The notes beneath the pieces were generated by a model. It was not told the DNA's origin. It ran no database searches and saw only the letters and a program-made list of their open reading frames with translations. Positions 12,228 through 24,912 of a DNA stretch of 64,000 nucleotides are shown here, piece after piece. Position numbers and translations under genes: made by a program. Source of the DNA: Melieria omissa. Lineage: Eukaryota; Arthropoda; Insecta; Diptera; Ulidiidae. How positions within the stretch are numbered: the first letter of the stretch is position 1; each line of letters starts with the position of its first letter. The stretch spans positions 150,899,920 to 150,963,919 of the forward strand of contig OZ020267.1 in NCBI GenBank assembly GCA_963971225.1. The letters are read 5' to 3'.

Positions 12228-14252
12228 TATATTTATTTGTTGTTTATAAACAAACAGCTGTCAAATTAAACTTCATTGAGCAGTCTGGACAGTTGTGTTC
12301 AACAAAAAGCTCATTTCACTTAAACTAGTTTAAATTAGTCAGTTTGAATGCCATATTACTTTAACAAGGACCGTAGGGTTATGGTTTTTATTAAAAAAAA
12401 GTCAGATTTTAACTGTTATCTTTTTTTGGTCGATCATATGGCCTTTCAAATTGCCTGATTGCCTGAAAATTAAAGTCAAAAGTAATTTTTTTTTAATTTT
12501 TTTTATTAGGTATTGTTATGTTTGCCTGAAATGATAAAGCCACAAAGTAACAGTTAATTTTAACTTTTATAAAAGTAAAAGTACACAATTTAAAATGACT
12601 TTAATATTGGTGAACCTGAAACCATTACTTCCATTATTTGAACAAGTCCATCGGCAATTTTTTCATTATGCCTTTTTGATTTGAAAATTTTAAAATAACA
12701 GTTATTTTGGGTTCCTGACTTTAAGTGTTAAAGTTTAAAGTTTCTCTTCTTTAATTCTCATAAAGTATGTAAGCAATTCACTTCAAATAAAATTGCGTTT
12801 TACTGCTCTCAAGGGTGCTGGGCGTTTTTTTGGCAATATACATTCATACATATGTACATATGCATATACATATATACAGTGCGAACACGCTGCGACTTTG
12901 GCCAACATGCAAAATGCCAAAAATATTGTTTAAACGTCTCAAGCAGCGCATTATAAGAATTTTAATTTGCAATGCCTACCTGCTTGCCGCCACTTCGTTT
13001 CGCCGCGGCGCTTTGGGCGGCTTCGGGCTCACTCCAACGCAAACGCAAACGCCAACAACGAATGCCAATTTGCCTGTCATAACCAAAAGGTACAACAACT
13101 GCGCACACCGCCGCCAACTGGGCTTTTTGGCGTTTATCTGTTGCCTGTGCCGCGCGCGCGCTGAAAATTCGATAATTCAATTCTGACATCAGTTCGCACT
13201 TCTGGCTGCCTGTTTGTCTGCTTGCCTGACTGTTTGTCTGTCCTCCTGTCTGCTTTGCCAGTCAAACCATGTCAATTAACTCCCCCCGAGCAAAGTAAAG
13301 CAGCTGAAAGGGGAACATCACAAGCGCTTTTTCGTTGCTTTTCGCAATGCGGCTGCTTTTCATTTCAACGTAAATACTGTACATAAACACATTTATACAA
13401 ATCATATCATAGCTTTTTGCACACACACACACATACATAGAAGTAAGACTAAATGATAATGTACAAAAATATCAGCGCCGTGGATTGAGCTGCAAATGCT
13501 GCGCGTTTTCATTTGCGTTGCCGTGCTCGCTTTTGGCTCGTCAGTTTCCCTTTTTTTCGTTGTGTTGATCTGACGATGCCAGTTGTGGTAGCGCCAGCGA
13601 TGCTTCATCGGCAGCGCGCGCACTGACTGGCGACATCGTGGCAACGTGGGCAATTAGCAAATCCAACACAATTAATCATTTTAATTGTTGGCGCTGAAAT
13701 TTGCATTGATTTTACAAGCAGCGCACAGCCTTTTGCGGATGTCGAGATTTTTGAGCAGCGCGTGTGAGTTTTACAAACGCGCCAGCGGCATTGTTGCAAC
13801 GATTAGCTGGAATGGGGTCGAGTGCTGACGCTTTGAATCAACAAAGCTTTATTAAATTAGGACTGAAAATGATTAGTCGTTTTTTAAACAAATATTGGGC
13901 ATATGCCGTGTAAGAGGGGCGCGCAAAATTTCATTTTTGAAGCTCATATTTATTCTGAACAACAACTAAACTATGACAGTGCAAAGCGTTTGAGAAGAAA
14001 GAAGAGAAAAAGATTACACAAAATCAAATAGAACGCAGTGATAAAGCGTTGCTTTATAATTCTCATATCCATTCTCACGTCTTTATCATTATTAGAATCA
14101 TCATGAAGTATATTGATAGCAATTTTCAGATTTAAAATATCTGTCATGCAAAACTTGTGACCCTCATAGTTGCAGTGTGGCCAGTTTTTGTGGCCATAGA
14201 ATCTCAGCAGCACTAATTATGCTGGCCACACTTTTGTTTTTTAGACATTTTA
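12228..14252. other. Non-coding DNA; GC-richer patch 12.9-13.8 kb
   Basis: 12228-12880 is AT-rich with several T and A runs. 12880-13830 is GC-richer with many CGC/GCG words and a pyrimidine-rich TGTCTG/TGCCTG run (13203-13260). Frames are open on both strands without domains. No promoter, splice pair or RNA gene could be assigned. It may be a regulatory patch. Confidence 0.4.
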
Positions 14253-16400
14253 CACGAGGGTTGCCTTTTATATTTTTTTAAAAAGGATGAAAATGTGCTT
14301 TGTTATTATCAAAAATTGTTTTATTGCTTTTCAAAGTCTTCTCCTTGAAGATTTATACACTTTTGCATGCGCCCAAACCAATTGTCGAAGCACTTTTTCC
14401 ACTTCGATTGAGACACCTCCCAAAACTTTGTTTTTGAATGCTTCAGCAGCATCTTCTGGCGATGAAAATTTTAGTTTTATGTGTGGGAATAAAAAAAATG
14501 TCATTGGGTGCTAGGTCAGAGCTCTATGGCGGATGACCCATTAAATCGATACTTTGCTCAATCAAATATGCCAATGTGTGAGAGCGCGCATTGTCTTGGT
14601 GAAGAATGATTCGGAATCGGCGGTTGTTTTTCCATATTTCATTGAACACTTCTTCCAAAAAAATGGTTGTGTACCACTCAGAATTTACTGTTCTACGTTG
14701 CTCTAACTGCACATGACCAGTTTTGCCTAAGAAACAGGCGACCATTTTCTTCGATGTGCTGCGTGCCCGAACAACTTTTGTTGGATTTGGTTAGTATTGG
14801 AAGACCCACACGGTCGATTGATGTTTTGTTTCGGGCTCATACGCATATATCCATGATTCGTTACCTATCACGATCTTATAAACGTCTTATTTTTCGTCGA
14901 ATTTTTCCATAATTTCTTTGCTCCAATCGACACAAGTCTTTGTTTGAGCGATTGCCAAATTATGCGAGATCCAACGAGAACACATCTTTCTGACAGCTAA
15001 ATGTTCATGCAATATTGAATGCATGGCCGTGAAACTAATGCCCAAGGATGCCTCTATCTCACGGTATGTCATGACGATCTGTCATTATCAGTTCACACAC
15101 AGCATCGATGATTTCTGGCACAATGACTGATTTTGGACGACTCTCACGAAATTCGTCCTGGAGCGAATGGCGATCACGCTTGAATTCGTTAAACCAGTTA
15201 TAAATTGTCTTGAGGGTTGGTGCTTCATCATCAAATGCGGAATGAAGGCAATCGAAGTTACTTCACTACGGAAATCGTAAAAAATTATTGCTCCAAAATG
15301 TTCACGAGTTAAAACCATTTCTTGACCGTGATGCATTTTTCAAGTCAGTGTAAACAACACAAATAGTTCAACATCTGAATGTTCTAAGTTCTAATGTTTA
15401 TGGAAAACGAAGTTGCAAACTTTTCAATGGTAATCTCAGATTTTTCGAAAACTTAATAGGGGTACCGGTTAATTCGTGCGGTTTTTTTTGGGAAAATTGA
15501 AGCTTCATTGTGCTCGGCTCAAACGCATCAATTGTCGTCGATAGACTTCCCCTGTGATCGTTTCATTCGGTTGCAACAGCTCATAACAGATCACACCCAG
15601 CTGGTCCCACCAAATACAATGTGACGCAGGCCATGAATATTCTGAACGGCCGTCGATGATGATGCATGACCGGGGTATCCATACGTTGCTCGACGTTTTG
15701 GATTATCGTAATGGACCCGCTTTTCATCGCCAGTGACAATTCGATGCAAACAACTTTTTCTTTTGTGCCGTTGAAGCAGTTGTTCACACGTGAAAAATCG
15801 GCGTTCGACGTCTCTTGGCTTCAATTCATACGGCACCCAATGGCCTCCCTTCCGGATCATTCCCATTGCTTTTAGACGATCGAAAATGGTTTGTTGAGCG
15901 ACGCCAAGTGATTTTGCAAGTTATTCTTGCGTTTGGGATGGATCTTGGTCGAACAATGTCTCCAATTCGTGATCTTCAAACTTTTTGGCTGTCCGGGCCG
16001 TTCATCGTCCTCCAAGTCAAAATTGTCACTTTTAAACCGTGCAAACCACTTCTGGCACGTACGCTCAGCTAGAGCATGCACACCAGACTCTTCCAACAAA
16101 ATACGATGACTTTCGGACTTTTTCATTTTGAAGTAATGAAGAAGTACTCCCCCTAAAAACACTTTATTCGTCACAAAATTCGACATTTTCAGAGTAAAAA
16201 AAAGTATTGTTGTTTACGCTTCAGCTAAATAATACATACTGATTCTAAAACTATTTGACAATAGCTTTTCAACACATATTTGGAAAGGTGAATCACTGTT
16301 CACAAAATCAAGTTACGCCATCTGTTAGAAAACCGCATGAATTAACCGGTACCCCTATTACTAGAACATCCATATTGAAAAAGTATAAAAGGCAAAAAAG
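14253..16400 (-). mobile_element. Mariner element 1, degenerate, split by a second mariner
   Basis: The left end begins CACGAGGGTTGCC just after a TA at 14251-14252. The matching inverted end, GTATAAAAGGCAA, is at about 16384-16395, giving 22 of 26 identities between the two ends. The transposase reads right to left. MVLTREHF is at about 15300-15320. TYREIEASLGIS lies near 15030-15070. VACFLGKTGH and LEQRRTVNSEWYTT lie near 14680-14745, HQDNARSHT near 14590, and a C-terminal FDNWF..MQKCINL segment near 14350. Frameshifts and stops separate these blocks, so it is dead. A second mariner interrupts it at 15459-16355. The family is a mariner; the subfamily was not assigned. Confidence 0.85.
15459..16355 (-). 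mobile_element. Mariner element 2, internally deleted, inserted in element 1
   Basis: An 897-bp element flanked by TA (15457-15458 and 16356-16357), with near-perfect inverted ends GGGGTACCGGTTAATTC.TGCGG (one mismatch in about 23 bp). The minus strand encodes the N-terminal half of a transposase from about 16186. MSNFVTNKVF starts it, then LAERTCQKWFARFKSDNFD and DDERPGQP. After a frame change come KAMGMIRKGGHWVPYELKPR, a CEQLLQR segment, IVTGDEK (first catalytic Asp) and YDNPKRR. The reading ends near 15590, shortly after GGTSWV. The catalytic second half is missing, about 0.4 kb compared with a typical 1.3-kb mariner. The frame is shifted near 15870-16000. Confidence 0.88.
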
Positions 16401-16402
16401 TA

Positions 16403-19400
16403 TAAAATTTGAGGAAATAAAAGCCGAATCTGAAGTCTTTAATTTGAATAGGTTGGTTGAATGGGTAGTCAAACACCCAACCAACACACAACCAAATGGT
16501 AAATTAAATACATTAAAACTTAAAATATTCTCTTTCTGGTACAATTGCGCTTTCCTATCTACTAGTGGGCATTAAGATACATTCAACTGAATCTGCAAAT
16601 AAAGGTTACAGATAATAATGTTTTTTTCCATGCCTGACGATAGTAAGTAAGTAAGATAGAAGTAAGTAAGTAAGTAGTAAGCGGTTTTTGTAGGGATATC
16701 TCATATCTTAGTGGGCCACTTTAAACATACCGTCTGAAAAATGTCATTTCAAAAACATGTTCTTTTACATTTTCCTTACGTTTAAGCTACAGCAAACAGT
16801 ACTCATCATAATATTTCATTCAACCAATTTTTCCATCCTTCATCTTTTACTTTAGACGCCCAGAACGTGTAGAAGCAGGTAGGAGATTTTTTTAAATTTT
16901 AAAAAGCTATTCAAGAAGGATTCAAGGTTTGGCCAAACTGTGTGGAATGCCAAATGCTGCAAATGTCGTTCGTGGCCTTTTGCGCTTCTGCTCATTGTTG
17001 GCTGCTCTTAAGATTTACGCGCAACGTGACAAGTTGTTGAAGCTGTTTATTTGCCATGTGTCAACTACTTAAACCCCTTTTGTAGCTGTTTTCGTATTTC
17101 AATGAATCGTAATAAATTTACGCCGTGTGTCGCGTGTCAAAGCCGCAATGCACAGATTTTCGCACAAAATATTTTTTCATTCGCAGAATTAAGCAATTCA
17201 GTGCTTACACAGCGCCACAAATGCTGCTACATTTTTGCCTTTTCATGCACACATGCAAACGCACAGCCAGACTCACTCTGACTGCCGCCAACTGTTGTCC
17301 TTGTCATTCACTGCGCTGCCACTTGGCGCACAAGTGAACTTCTGCGAGCTTAAGCCCCAATGACTCTCCACAAAGCCAGGCCGAATCGGGCGACCACATT
17401 GCACGTTTTTCGTCCTCGTTCGCCGTAGTTGTGCGTACTTGACGCACGCAACCGAGCAGTCCATATTAATAACCAAGTAAGACACAACTTGACTCAAAGT
17501 TATCTGCGTGCACTGCGTCAAGTTTGCTGCTGGAGGTAGTAATTTAGCTTGGAATGTAATTTCGCAAAAGTAGCGGCAACGATGCAAAAGTAATATATAC
17601 CTATGTAGATAGTGTAATATCAGCGCCCGCGCCCCCCAGGTCGGCGGCTTAAGCCGTTGTTGCAATTAAGTGAGCAGCGAAATTGTTGTTACTACTGCCA
17701 GCATATGGCGTCGGCGCGACTGACAGTGCGACGAGTGCGAAATTGCTGCTGCTTCATCACGCTGCTTTGCTGCACTGTTGCGCCTCATAGCTTCTGGCTT
17801 TCACATTAAACTCACCAACTTGGAAAGGCATTTTTTTTTGCGCTCAATTAATTGCAGAAGTGTGCTTGGAATTTCGCACAAAACATATATAAATAAAATA
17901 GGAAATGTGAAATATTATATTAGTCTATGAGTATGCAGTGAGATGGGGGCAAGTGGCGCCAACTATTTGGAACGGATGAACTTTTTGAAAAAAAAAATTA
18001 TCTATTATTTTTGGGCGTGGAAATGTGCACTTACAAGGATCTACTTTTGGCGTCTTTTACAGAAATGTGTTTTCCTACAAACATTAATAAAGTTTTCTTC
18101 TTTTTCGTCTTTATTCCCAATCAACCTCTACTGTTCCTCCTTCATTACTTTCCTATCTTTTTCCTCCTTTATGTATCAGATTATATTTTCTATTGTTTAT
18201 AATATTTATAGAATATATTTAAAGCTTCTTTTTTATTATTTAATTTTGTAATTTTAATTGTTTGATTCTGATTGGAGAAAATGAATTCTGATTGAAGTGT
18301 TATTAAAAGACTTGTTCTTACTACACCTAATGTATTTTATTCTAAAAATAAATAAATTAAATAAATATATCAATAAATACAAAATCAGAAAACAATTTAT
18401 TCTAAAAAAAAATAAATAAATAAAATAAAAAATAAGAAAACATTTTAATATTCCCAATTCATTGCGCCAAACTGTGTCGCTTGCTGCCTGTGACTTGCAA
18501 AAAACACAAAATTTACTAATATTTGTTTACTGCAATTGCATTTTTGTTGTTATTTAAATAGCCGCTGGCAAGTTGCAGAGCGAAAGCGATTTATTTTTGT
18601 GCATTGATATTGAGAAGTCAGGAAACGGCGGCATTGTTAGCGGAAACATTTGCGCCTTGTACAACAGGTGGCAGGCATGCAGAGTGTGCAACAAGCGCGC
18701 TACAACAACGCCAACAACGGTTCATAACAATAACAATAACAACCATAACAGCCATAATGTCCTTGCGGCCGCCGCTACAGCCATATGGCGTTTGTGGCAT
18801 TTTCCACATGTCAACATTTTCCTGGGCGGTTTCCAGGCCTCGCAACATCCGCCCGCCTCGCCGCACACTTCACACACACACATTGTGTTTTTCATTTATT
18901 TCATTTATGTGGCGCGACGCGATGCGACGCTTTCTATTAAAACGTGCAAGCAAATATGCAAATAATTGTTGTCAGCAGTGACGCTGCATAAAGCACAGGT
19001 CCGGCCCCGGCCCGCCCCCCACCCAAACACACACACACATTTATGCAAACACGGCGACGACACACATGCAGCATGCAGGCAGCGAGCGGCAACTTTCCGT
19101 GCCAAGTTTTTGCTTTATTATTATTGAATGTTGCTGTGTGAGGGGCGTACCGGGGGGGCGTGTGGCTGCTTGTTATGTGCGCGTTCACGTTGTTGAAAGG
19201 TGTGATGTTTTCTAAAATTAAATTGAAAGAAAAAGTCATACTTGTGCCCCACTTTCATGCCGCTCGTTGTAGGTGTGCGTGTGTTGGTGTGTCGGTGTTG
19301 AGGAGGTAAGCTGTGGCCAGAGTCGAGTAGTGGTGGTGGCAGATGGGAATATTACTTCGCTCGCTTGTTGATATCGCAGTCGTTGCATGCAACACAAACT

Positions 19401-19984
19401 GTGATTTAATGGCACTAAACGTAAACGCCAGTTACGCTGGCCGGCGCATTGTGTGCGGCTTGTGCGGTGGGCGGCAGCAGCTGTTGCGCTGCAGCGCATC
19501 CATTGCATTTCAAGTGTTTTCTAAAGATGCCCCGAGCAGCGCGCGGACCAGCGGTGCGGCATCGGGTGACAGGACGAAATGCGCGCATCAGTTACTTAGG
19601 AAGGCGCAAGGGCTGCGCAGGGTAATTGCCGTGCGGAGTGGCGGCTGCATAAGCAGTTGGGGTAATGTAATATTTTCACTTACAGGGTACAGGGTGCTTT
19701 TACGAGCGCGTTAAATGTGTTGAACAGGACTTGGTAATTAATTAAATTAATGTCATTCAAATAATCATCGAGGTGGTGTGCCATGCTGCTTATGCAGTGC
19801 GCCTGCAAGTAGGCAATGAGTGTAGTAGTACATTACAAAGTACAATAAAAAAACATAAACATATATAAGTTTTAATATGCCGCGGTAATTGGACCTCAAA
19901 GTCGGAAAATATGGAATTTTAAGACGTAAAAAATATACACATTTTTTTAAAACAATTAACGAGTTAGGTGTAAAATGAAAGTCG
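16403..19984. other. Non-coding DNA with GC-richer patches
   Basis: 16640-16682 is a (GTAA)n-like tandem tract. 17270-17780 and 18570-19640 are GC-richer patches with open frames on both strands but no domain. 18340-18440 is AAATAAAT-type low-complexity sequence. An untranslated exon of the gene at 28 kb could lie here, but nothing identifies one. Confidence 0.4.
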
Positions 19985-20328
19985 ACACATCAAGCAATAC
20001 AACAGCCAAATTATTTTGGCGGAATACACATTCGCATCGAAATAATAGCAAAACTGTACCATAGCCATTTCATCACTTTTTCCTTAAAAAATTAGGAGCC
20101 TCAAAATATGCAAAGTTTTTCTTTTTTTTTGTTTCGAGCAATTCAAAATCTTTTTGTTTTTTGTTTGTATTTCAGACTATAAGTGGAACATATAAAAGAG
20201 CATATTTTGAGGCTCCTACTTTTTTAAGGATAAAATATGAAAAGTGATGCAAATGGCTATGGTACATTTTTGCTATTATTTCGATGCGATGACCAAATAA
20301 TTTGGCTGTATTGTATTGCTTGATGTTT
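19985..20328. repeat. Long inverted repeat, about 125-bp arms
   Basis: The left arm (19985-20111) begins ACATCAAGCAATACAACAGC and ends TAGGAGCCTCAAAATATGC. The right arm (20200-20328) is its reverse complement, with about 85-90% identity and a few indels. The loop of about 88 bp is T-rich. A transcript would fold into a long, imperfect double-stranded hairpin. It could be a foldback or MITE-type element or a hairpin-RNA locus. No TA or other target duplication was identified. Confidence 0.75.
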
Positions 20329-23300
20329 CTTCTTAAGATATTCATATACTTCGTAACTTGATTTATAAAACATCTGTACAATTTTCGCCATCAGAAAAAA
20401 CGCCTTGAAATTCAATAGTTTCCTAATTTGAAACCTTATTACCACGCCCATTTAGAACGCATACAATTTATTAATGTCAAAAAAGATGGCGTGAAATGTT
20501 CTAAGTGCAACGATATAAAAATCATGTCGATAGGATTATTGGTTCCGAAATTGCAGTCGAAATCGAGAAAAAAGTCGAGGAAAATTCAAAAAGTGACACG
20601 CCCATTTTTTGCAATAACTAGAGCTGTTACATGAAAACGGAGTATAGTTTTGAAAACAGCGTGGAAAAACGATTCAGATTCATGTAAAAAACTCCATGCA
20701 ACAAACATGCTGTTGTGCAGTGTAATTACTTTCTTAGTAGCATATTTGAAGGCCGTTTTGGAGTTCGAGTTCAATATTAAAGTTTGCATTGTATTGAAGT
20801 TTTGTATTTTTTTTACTTAAATAAAACTTTTCATTTCAATGTCACAACCGTAACACACACATTTGACGTACATATTTGATGATTTCCACAGCAGCCACAT
20901 GAAGAATTTTGCCGCTGGCTAACGCAACGCCTTCGCAAAAATTCACCAGATTTTTCTAAACACCCCATGAGTGAGTGTAAAAATGTTCACAAACCAGTCG
21001 GCAGGCTGTATTTCGTAATGATATCGCCAGCAGCGCTTTGAAACTCTTCATTTCGCACTGATTCCTCTCAACAATGCTCGCGCTGAAACGTGCCTTCGTG
21101 GCATATTTCAAGGCGTATAGTTCATGTTGGCATTACAGCGCACCGACAGGTGGTGCTGGCTGTGATTTTACGACTGCACAGTCGGCGGCAACCGACCATT
21201 TCGACATGCGAGGCCTTGCGTGTAGGTGTGTGTGTGTGTATTTATGCGACTCCACACACACACACACAACAGCACAAATAGCCAACTGTAATGGTGTTTG
21301 TAATTGAGAAGCAGCAACGCTTGCATGCCTTAGCAATTTTCGCATAGCTGCATACTTTTCGGCGCTCACTGCGCCACTACACAAACACGCAACTTAAATG
21401 CACCAAAATTTCGTAATTTAATTTGTGCCGCATGTGAAAGTGTGTCAAAAATTTTCAAGAAACCTAAAACAAACATTCTAAATCGTTAATGTCAGCGCCA
21501 CCGGCAAGTGGCCCAATTTAAATTTTGCTCTTTCATTCGCGCCTAAATGCTTACTACAACTTGTCCAGTAAATACCCACGGAGACTCTGCACGTAATTTA
21601 TTACTTGCGCACTTGAAATTGTGACGCGTTGCCATTACAGCCATTTACATTTGTCCGACCACAGCAATTACAACACTAAAAACCAGCAACAATAAAACTG
21701 AACTGAAAAAAGCGCAACAATGTGAGCGTGAAGCGCAGCGCCACACACACAGTTTGCGAGTTTGTTGCTCGTTTTTGTTTCAAATTTCAGTGCAGTGGTT
21801 TGTGTGCGTTGTGCCGCCGCGGCAGTTCCCCTGGGTCGGCGCACAGCATATTCACTTGACGTTATTTAAATTTATTGTGACGTTATCCTCTGCCAACTGA
21901 CGCCATCAGCAAGCGGAGCAGATAAAATGAATTGGTCTAGACGCCTCAGTCTAGGCGGCGCTCTGGCGACGAGCGTGTGTCCCTCGTTGCACACCGAGTG
22001 GGGCCGCTGACACAGCGTGACCTACAATAATTGTCCAAAATTAGTTGATAAATTTGTTAATAAGCGACATCATAGGTAGCCACTTTTAACAGCGTGGCAG
22101 TGCTTTGGTAATTGACGGTGATGGCTGTGCGGAAGTTCGGCCAGTTTCCTGTTGGAATTATGTCAATTAAGTAATTACATGTTCATAAATTGTATAATTA
22201 TTACGAATTTTGAGCCGGTTAGTGTTGTAATCGGCTCAAAGGATTTTCGAGATTATAGTGATTTCTTTTTGTGTGCGCAAATACTATTGGCTCGTTGGCT
22301 GCAGTGGTGGCAAACCCGTTTCCGTGCGAAGCTGCGTCAGCTTCAAAGGGCCAAAGGCGAACGCTTAGAGGTCAATGACGCGGCAACTGTTGGGAGGGAT
22401 TAGGACAATGAGCTATAAAAAAATTTGTGGTAATGCTTGAACGTTAGACAAAGCAAAAAGCAAACAATAAATGAATGGAAGAAATCTGTCCTGAAGGTTT
22501 CAAATGGAGTGTTGAAGCTTTGCCGCGAGCATTTGGGCCAAACATAGCAACTTTAGTTGGTTTTTATGTGTCTGGCATTGGGTGTTTATGTCTGCAGAGA
22601 AATGTGTGGCTATTTAGATAGTTTGATATGGTAAGAAAGGAAAATACAAAAACTTATGTTTTTAGCATTTAAGATTTAAGTACCTGTTGATGTGATTCAC
22701 TCAAATGATATGAAAACATAGTGTTTGTGTTGAATGAAAAGTACATTTAATTCTACAACAATCTAATTTCGCCATCAATTTCAGTTTTCAGCATTCTTCG
22801 CATTTTGACTTTCACTGTTAAGTAAAGTAAACTTGCGCAATTGAAATTTAACACAATTTCCACAGAATGTAATTTCCACACGGCGCATTCCACAAAAACG
22901 GCAACAACGACAACGGCAAATTTCATTACAATTAACTTCAAAATGTAAATTAACATAATCGCAGTCTTCTGCACAAGCAAAGGAAAAGGCGCCGAACGCA
23001 GAACGTTTGCTCCGCCTCGCAGACAATGTGAAGCGCGCTACGTTTTCAGGCTGCCTGTAGCACCAGTAGTCCATTAGTCCGTCCAGCAGCGAACCGTACT
23101 CGTACACATACACACAACTGTTACCGTTACGGTTACCGAAATGACGCAACCACGCAACACAGTCTTAATGTTGCCATCTTTACTCCACTCTGAGTTCCTT
23201 TTGTTGTTAATTTGTTGATATTTTATCTCTGTTGTTTTTGTTGTTGTTGTTGCTGTTTATTCTACTTGTAATCCCTACTGTTCTCTTTGTCTGCCACATA

Positions 23301-24837
23301 TTAAACGCGTATTGTGCAAAGTAAATGCGACTTATGGCGCAACAACTATGCGCACAGCGGCGCATAAAACGTAGCGTTCTACGTTTATGACTTGGCAAGT
23401 AGTTAGTTGCCTGGCGTATGCAGAGTAATATACGTCAGAATGAGATCATTAAAATGCAGCAGCACAAAGTTATTACGATGACAGCGCCAGATATGCGCAC
23501 ACGCTGCCCACGCTTTCAATAAGCGATTTATTTTTCGTAATAATTTTTTCTTGTAGAGCATATGAAAAATATTTATGAAATGCATAAGCAATTTAGATAA
23601 TGCGCACAACAACAACATTTACGCTAAACGGTGTCATGAAAGATGGTTGTTTAAGAAATGCAGCTCGGTGTGTTGCGGCTGGCAGGAAACACAGGACATA
23701 TATTTCTAAAAAGATATTTTTTTAAGTCTAGTTGTGAGCATAGATTGTTTTCTTGTTTGCGCTAGAAATCCTTAAGCTTTAATGTGTAAATTTCATTTAG
23801 CGCATCGTTCGAATTTAAATTGCTCACATTGTTGTGCCCAGACGCTGGACAGAGTGTCACGTTTCCATTGTTTAGCGTTTGAATACCGTCGATTTGTGTT
23901 TTTTGTTTGCCTCGGTGGAAATTCATTGAAACCGTTCGGAAAATGAGCAGCGCACGTGATTGAAATGTAAATTTCTGAAAATTCCATATCAATGCAATGC
24001 TCATATTTTGTTTGCTTCTATTAAAGTGATAATAGAAAACAATAAGCGAGCGGAATAACATAACAGAATGGCGTTTTGCTATTCAGTTTCCAGAGAGGAC
24101 TGTCTGTCCGTCTGTGTTTTCTTTGTATAATTTGGTATATTGATTTTTACGTTTGCGCTTCGTTTTGATCAAAATATTTTTATGGCATTTTGTGTGTTGG
24201 TGGTACACTAAAAAAAATTTAGTGAAATACTTGAAATAAAGAAAAAGAAGTATGGAGTCATTAAGATCCCAAAAGTGGGATTTTCTATCTTAGGAACCAT
24301 TCTTAAATATTTATTATATATATTTATAATATATATTTATTTATATATTTATTTAGCGAATGACCAAATGTCCTTACTGACTATAGGAAATATTAATAAT
24401 TAATTTTAACTAATTAATAATTACAAACTACAAGTTACTTAAACTATTTAACAACAAACCCTTTTTAACGCAAACTTACTCGGGTGAGTGTATTTCTCCT
24501 GATTGCTAGTATAGATTATATGTAAATTTTGGATATATCTTTAAAGAACTTAGTTATTACTTGGGGCCGAATAAACATATATAATAAAGTGATTGGTCAA
24601 TGAAGTAAGCTAAGGAAGTTCATTTCAAAGAAGGTTTTATGTTAAGTTAAGGTGTCTGCCCTTGTAAAAGACACACTCCCACAAAATTGCACCTATTTGA
24701 AATGAGTACACAAACCTCATTTCTCACAAGGAATGGGGAGGGAATTACGCCTTGTCAGTTTTTCTGCCACACTTCGCGTTTCTTATACTTAAGACTCATC
24801 TACTTCATGTGAATAGCCATAGAAGTAGTCGAGTGAT
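20329..24837. other. Non-coding DNA; GC-richer patch 21.1-22.0 kb
   Basis: No gene supported. 21060-22030 is GC-richer with (TG)n and (CA)n runs. A compact hairpin sits at 22209-22240. 22750-23160 has overlapping open frames on both strands without domains. 24300-24350 is pure A/T (TATATATTTATAATATAT). A CACGTG is at 23953-23958. Confidence 0.4.
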
Positions 24838-24912
24838 GAACCAGCCATAGCTAGGAATCGAACCAAAGGCCTCTGGCATGAAAAGCCAGATTAACCTCGT
24901 ACCATCGAGGCC
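24838..24912 (-). repeat. tRNA-like sequence, probable SINE head or tRNA pseudogene
   Basis: Read on the minus strand it has a D-arm-like hairpin (CCTCGATGGTACGAGG). Next comes a five-base-pair anticodon-type stem CTGGC/GCCAG closing the seven-base loop TTTTCAT, and then a canonical B box GGTTCGATTCC. The acceptor stem does not pair convincingly and the T stem has a mismatch, so it is not a functional tRNA gene. The internal RNA polymerase III promoter elements suggest a tRNA-derived SINE head. Confidence 0.45.

Noticed and set aside
12815..13186. 123-codon plus-strand frame near a TATATACA stretch
   Set aside because: Frames on both strands are open in this GC-richer patch; the peptide is unlike any protein and has no splice neighbours.
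23441..23465. bantam-like start TGAGATCATT
   Set aside because: The match stops after ten bases and no hairpin is present.
24236..24262. miR-1-like words (AAAGAAGTATGGAG)
   Set aside because: Only the 3' 14 bases match and the flanks do not form a miRNA-type hairpin; chance similarity.
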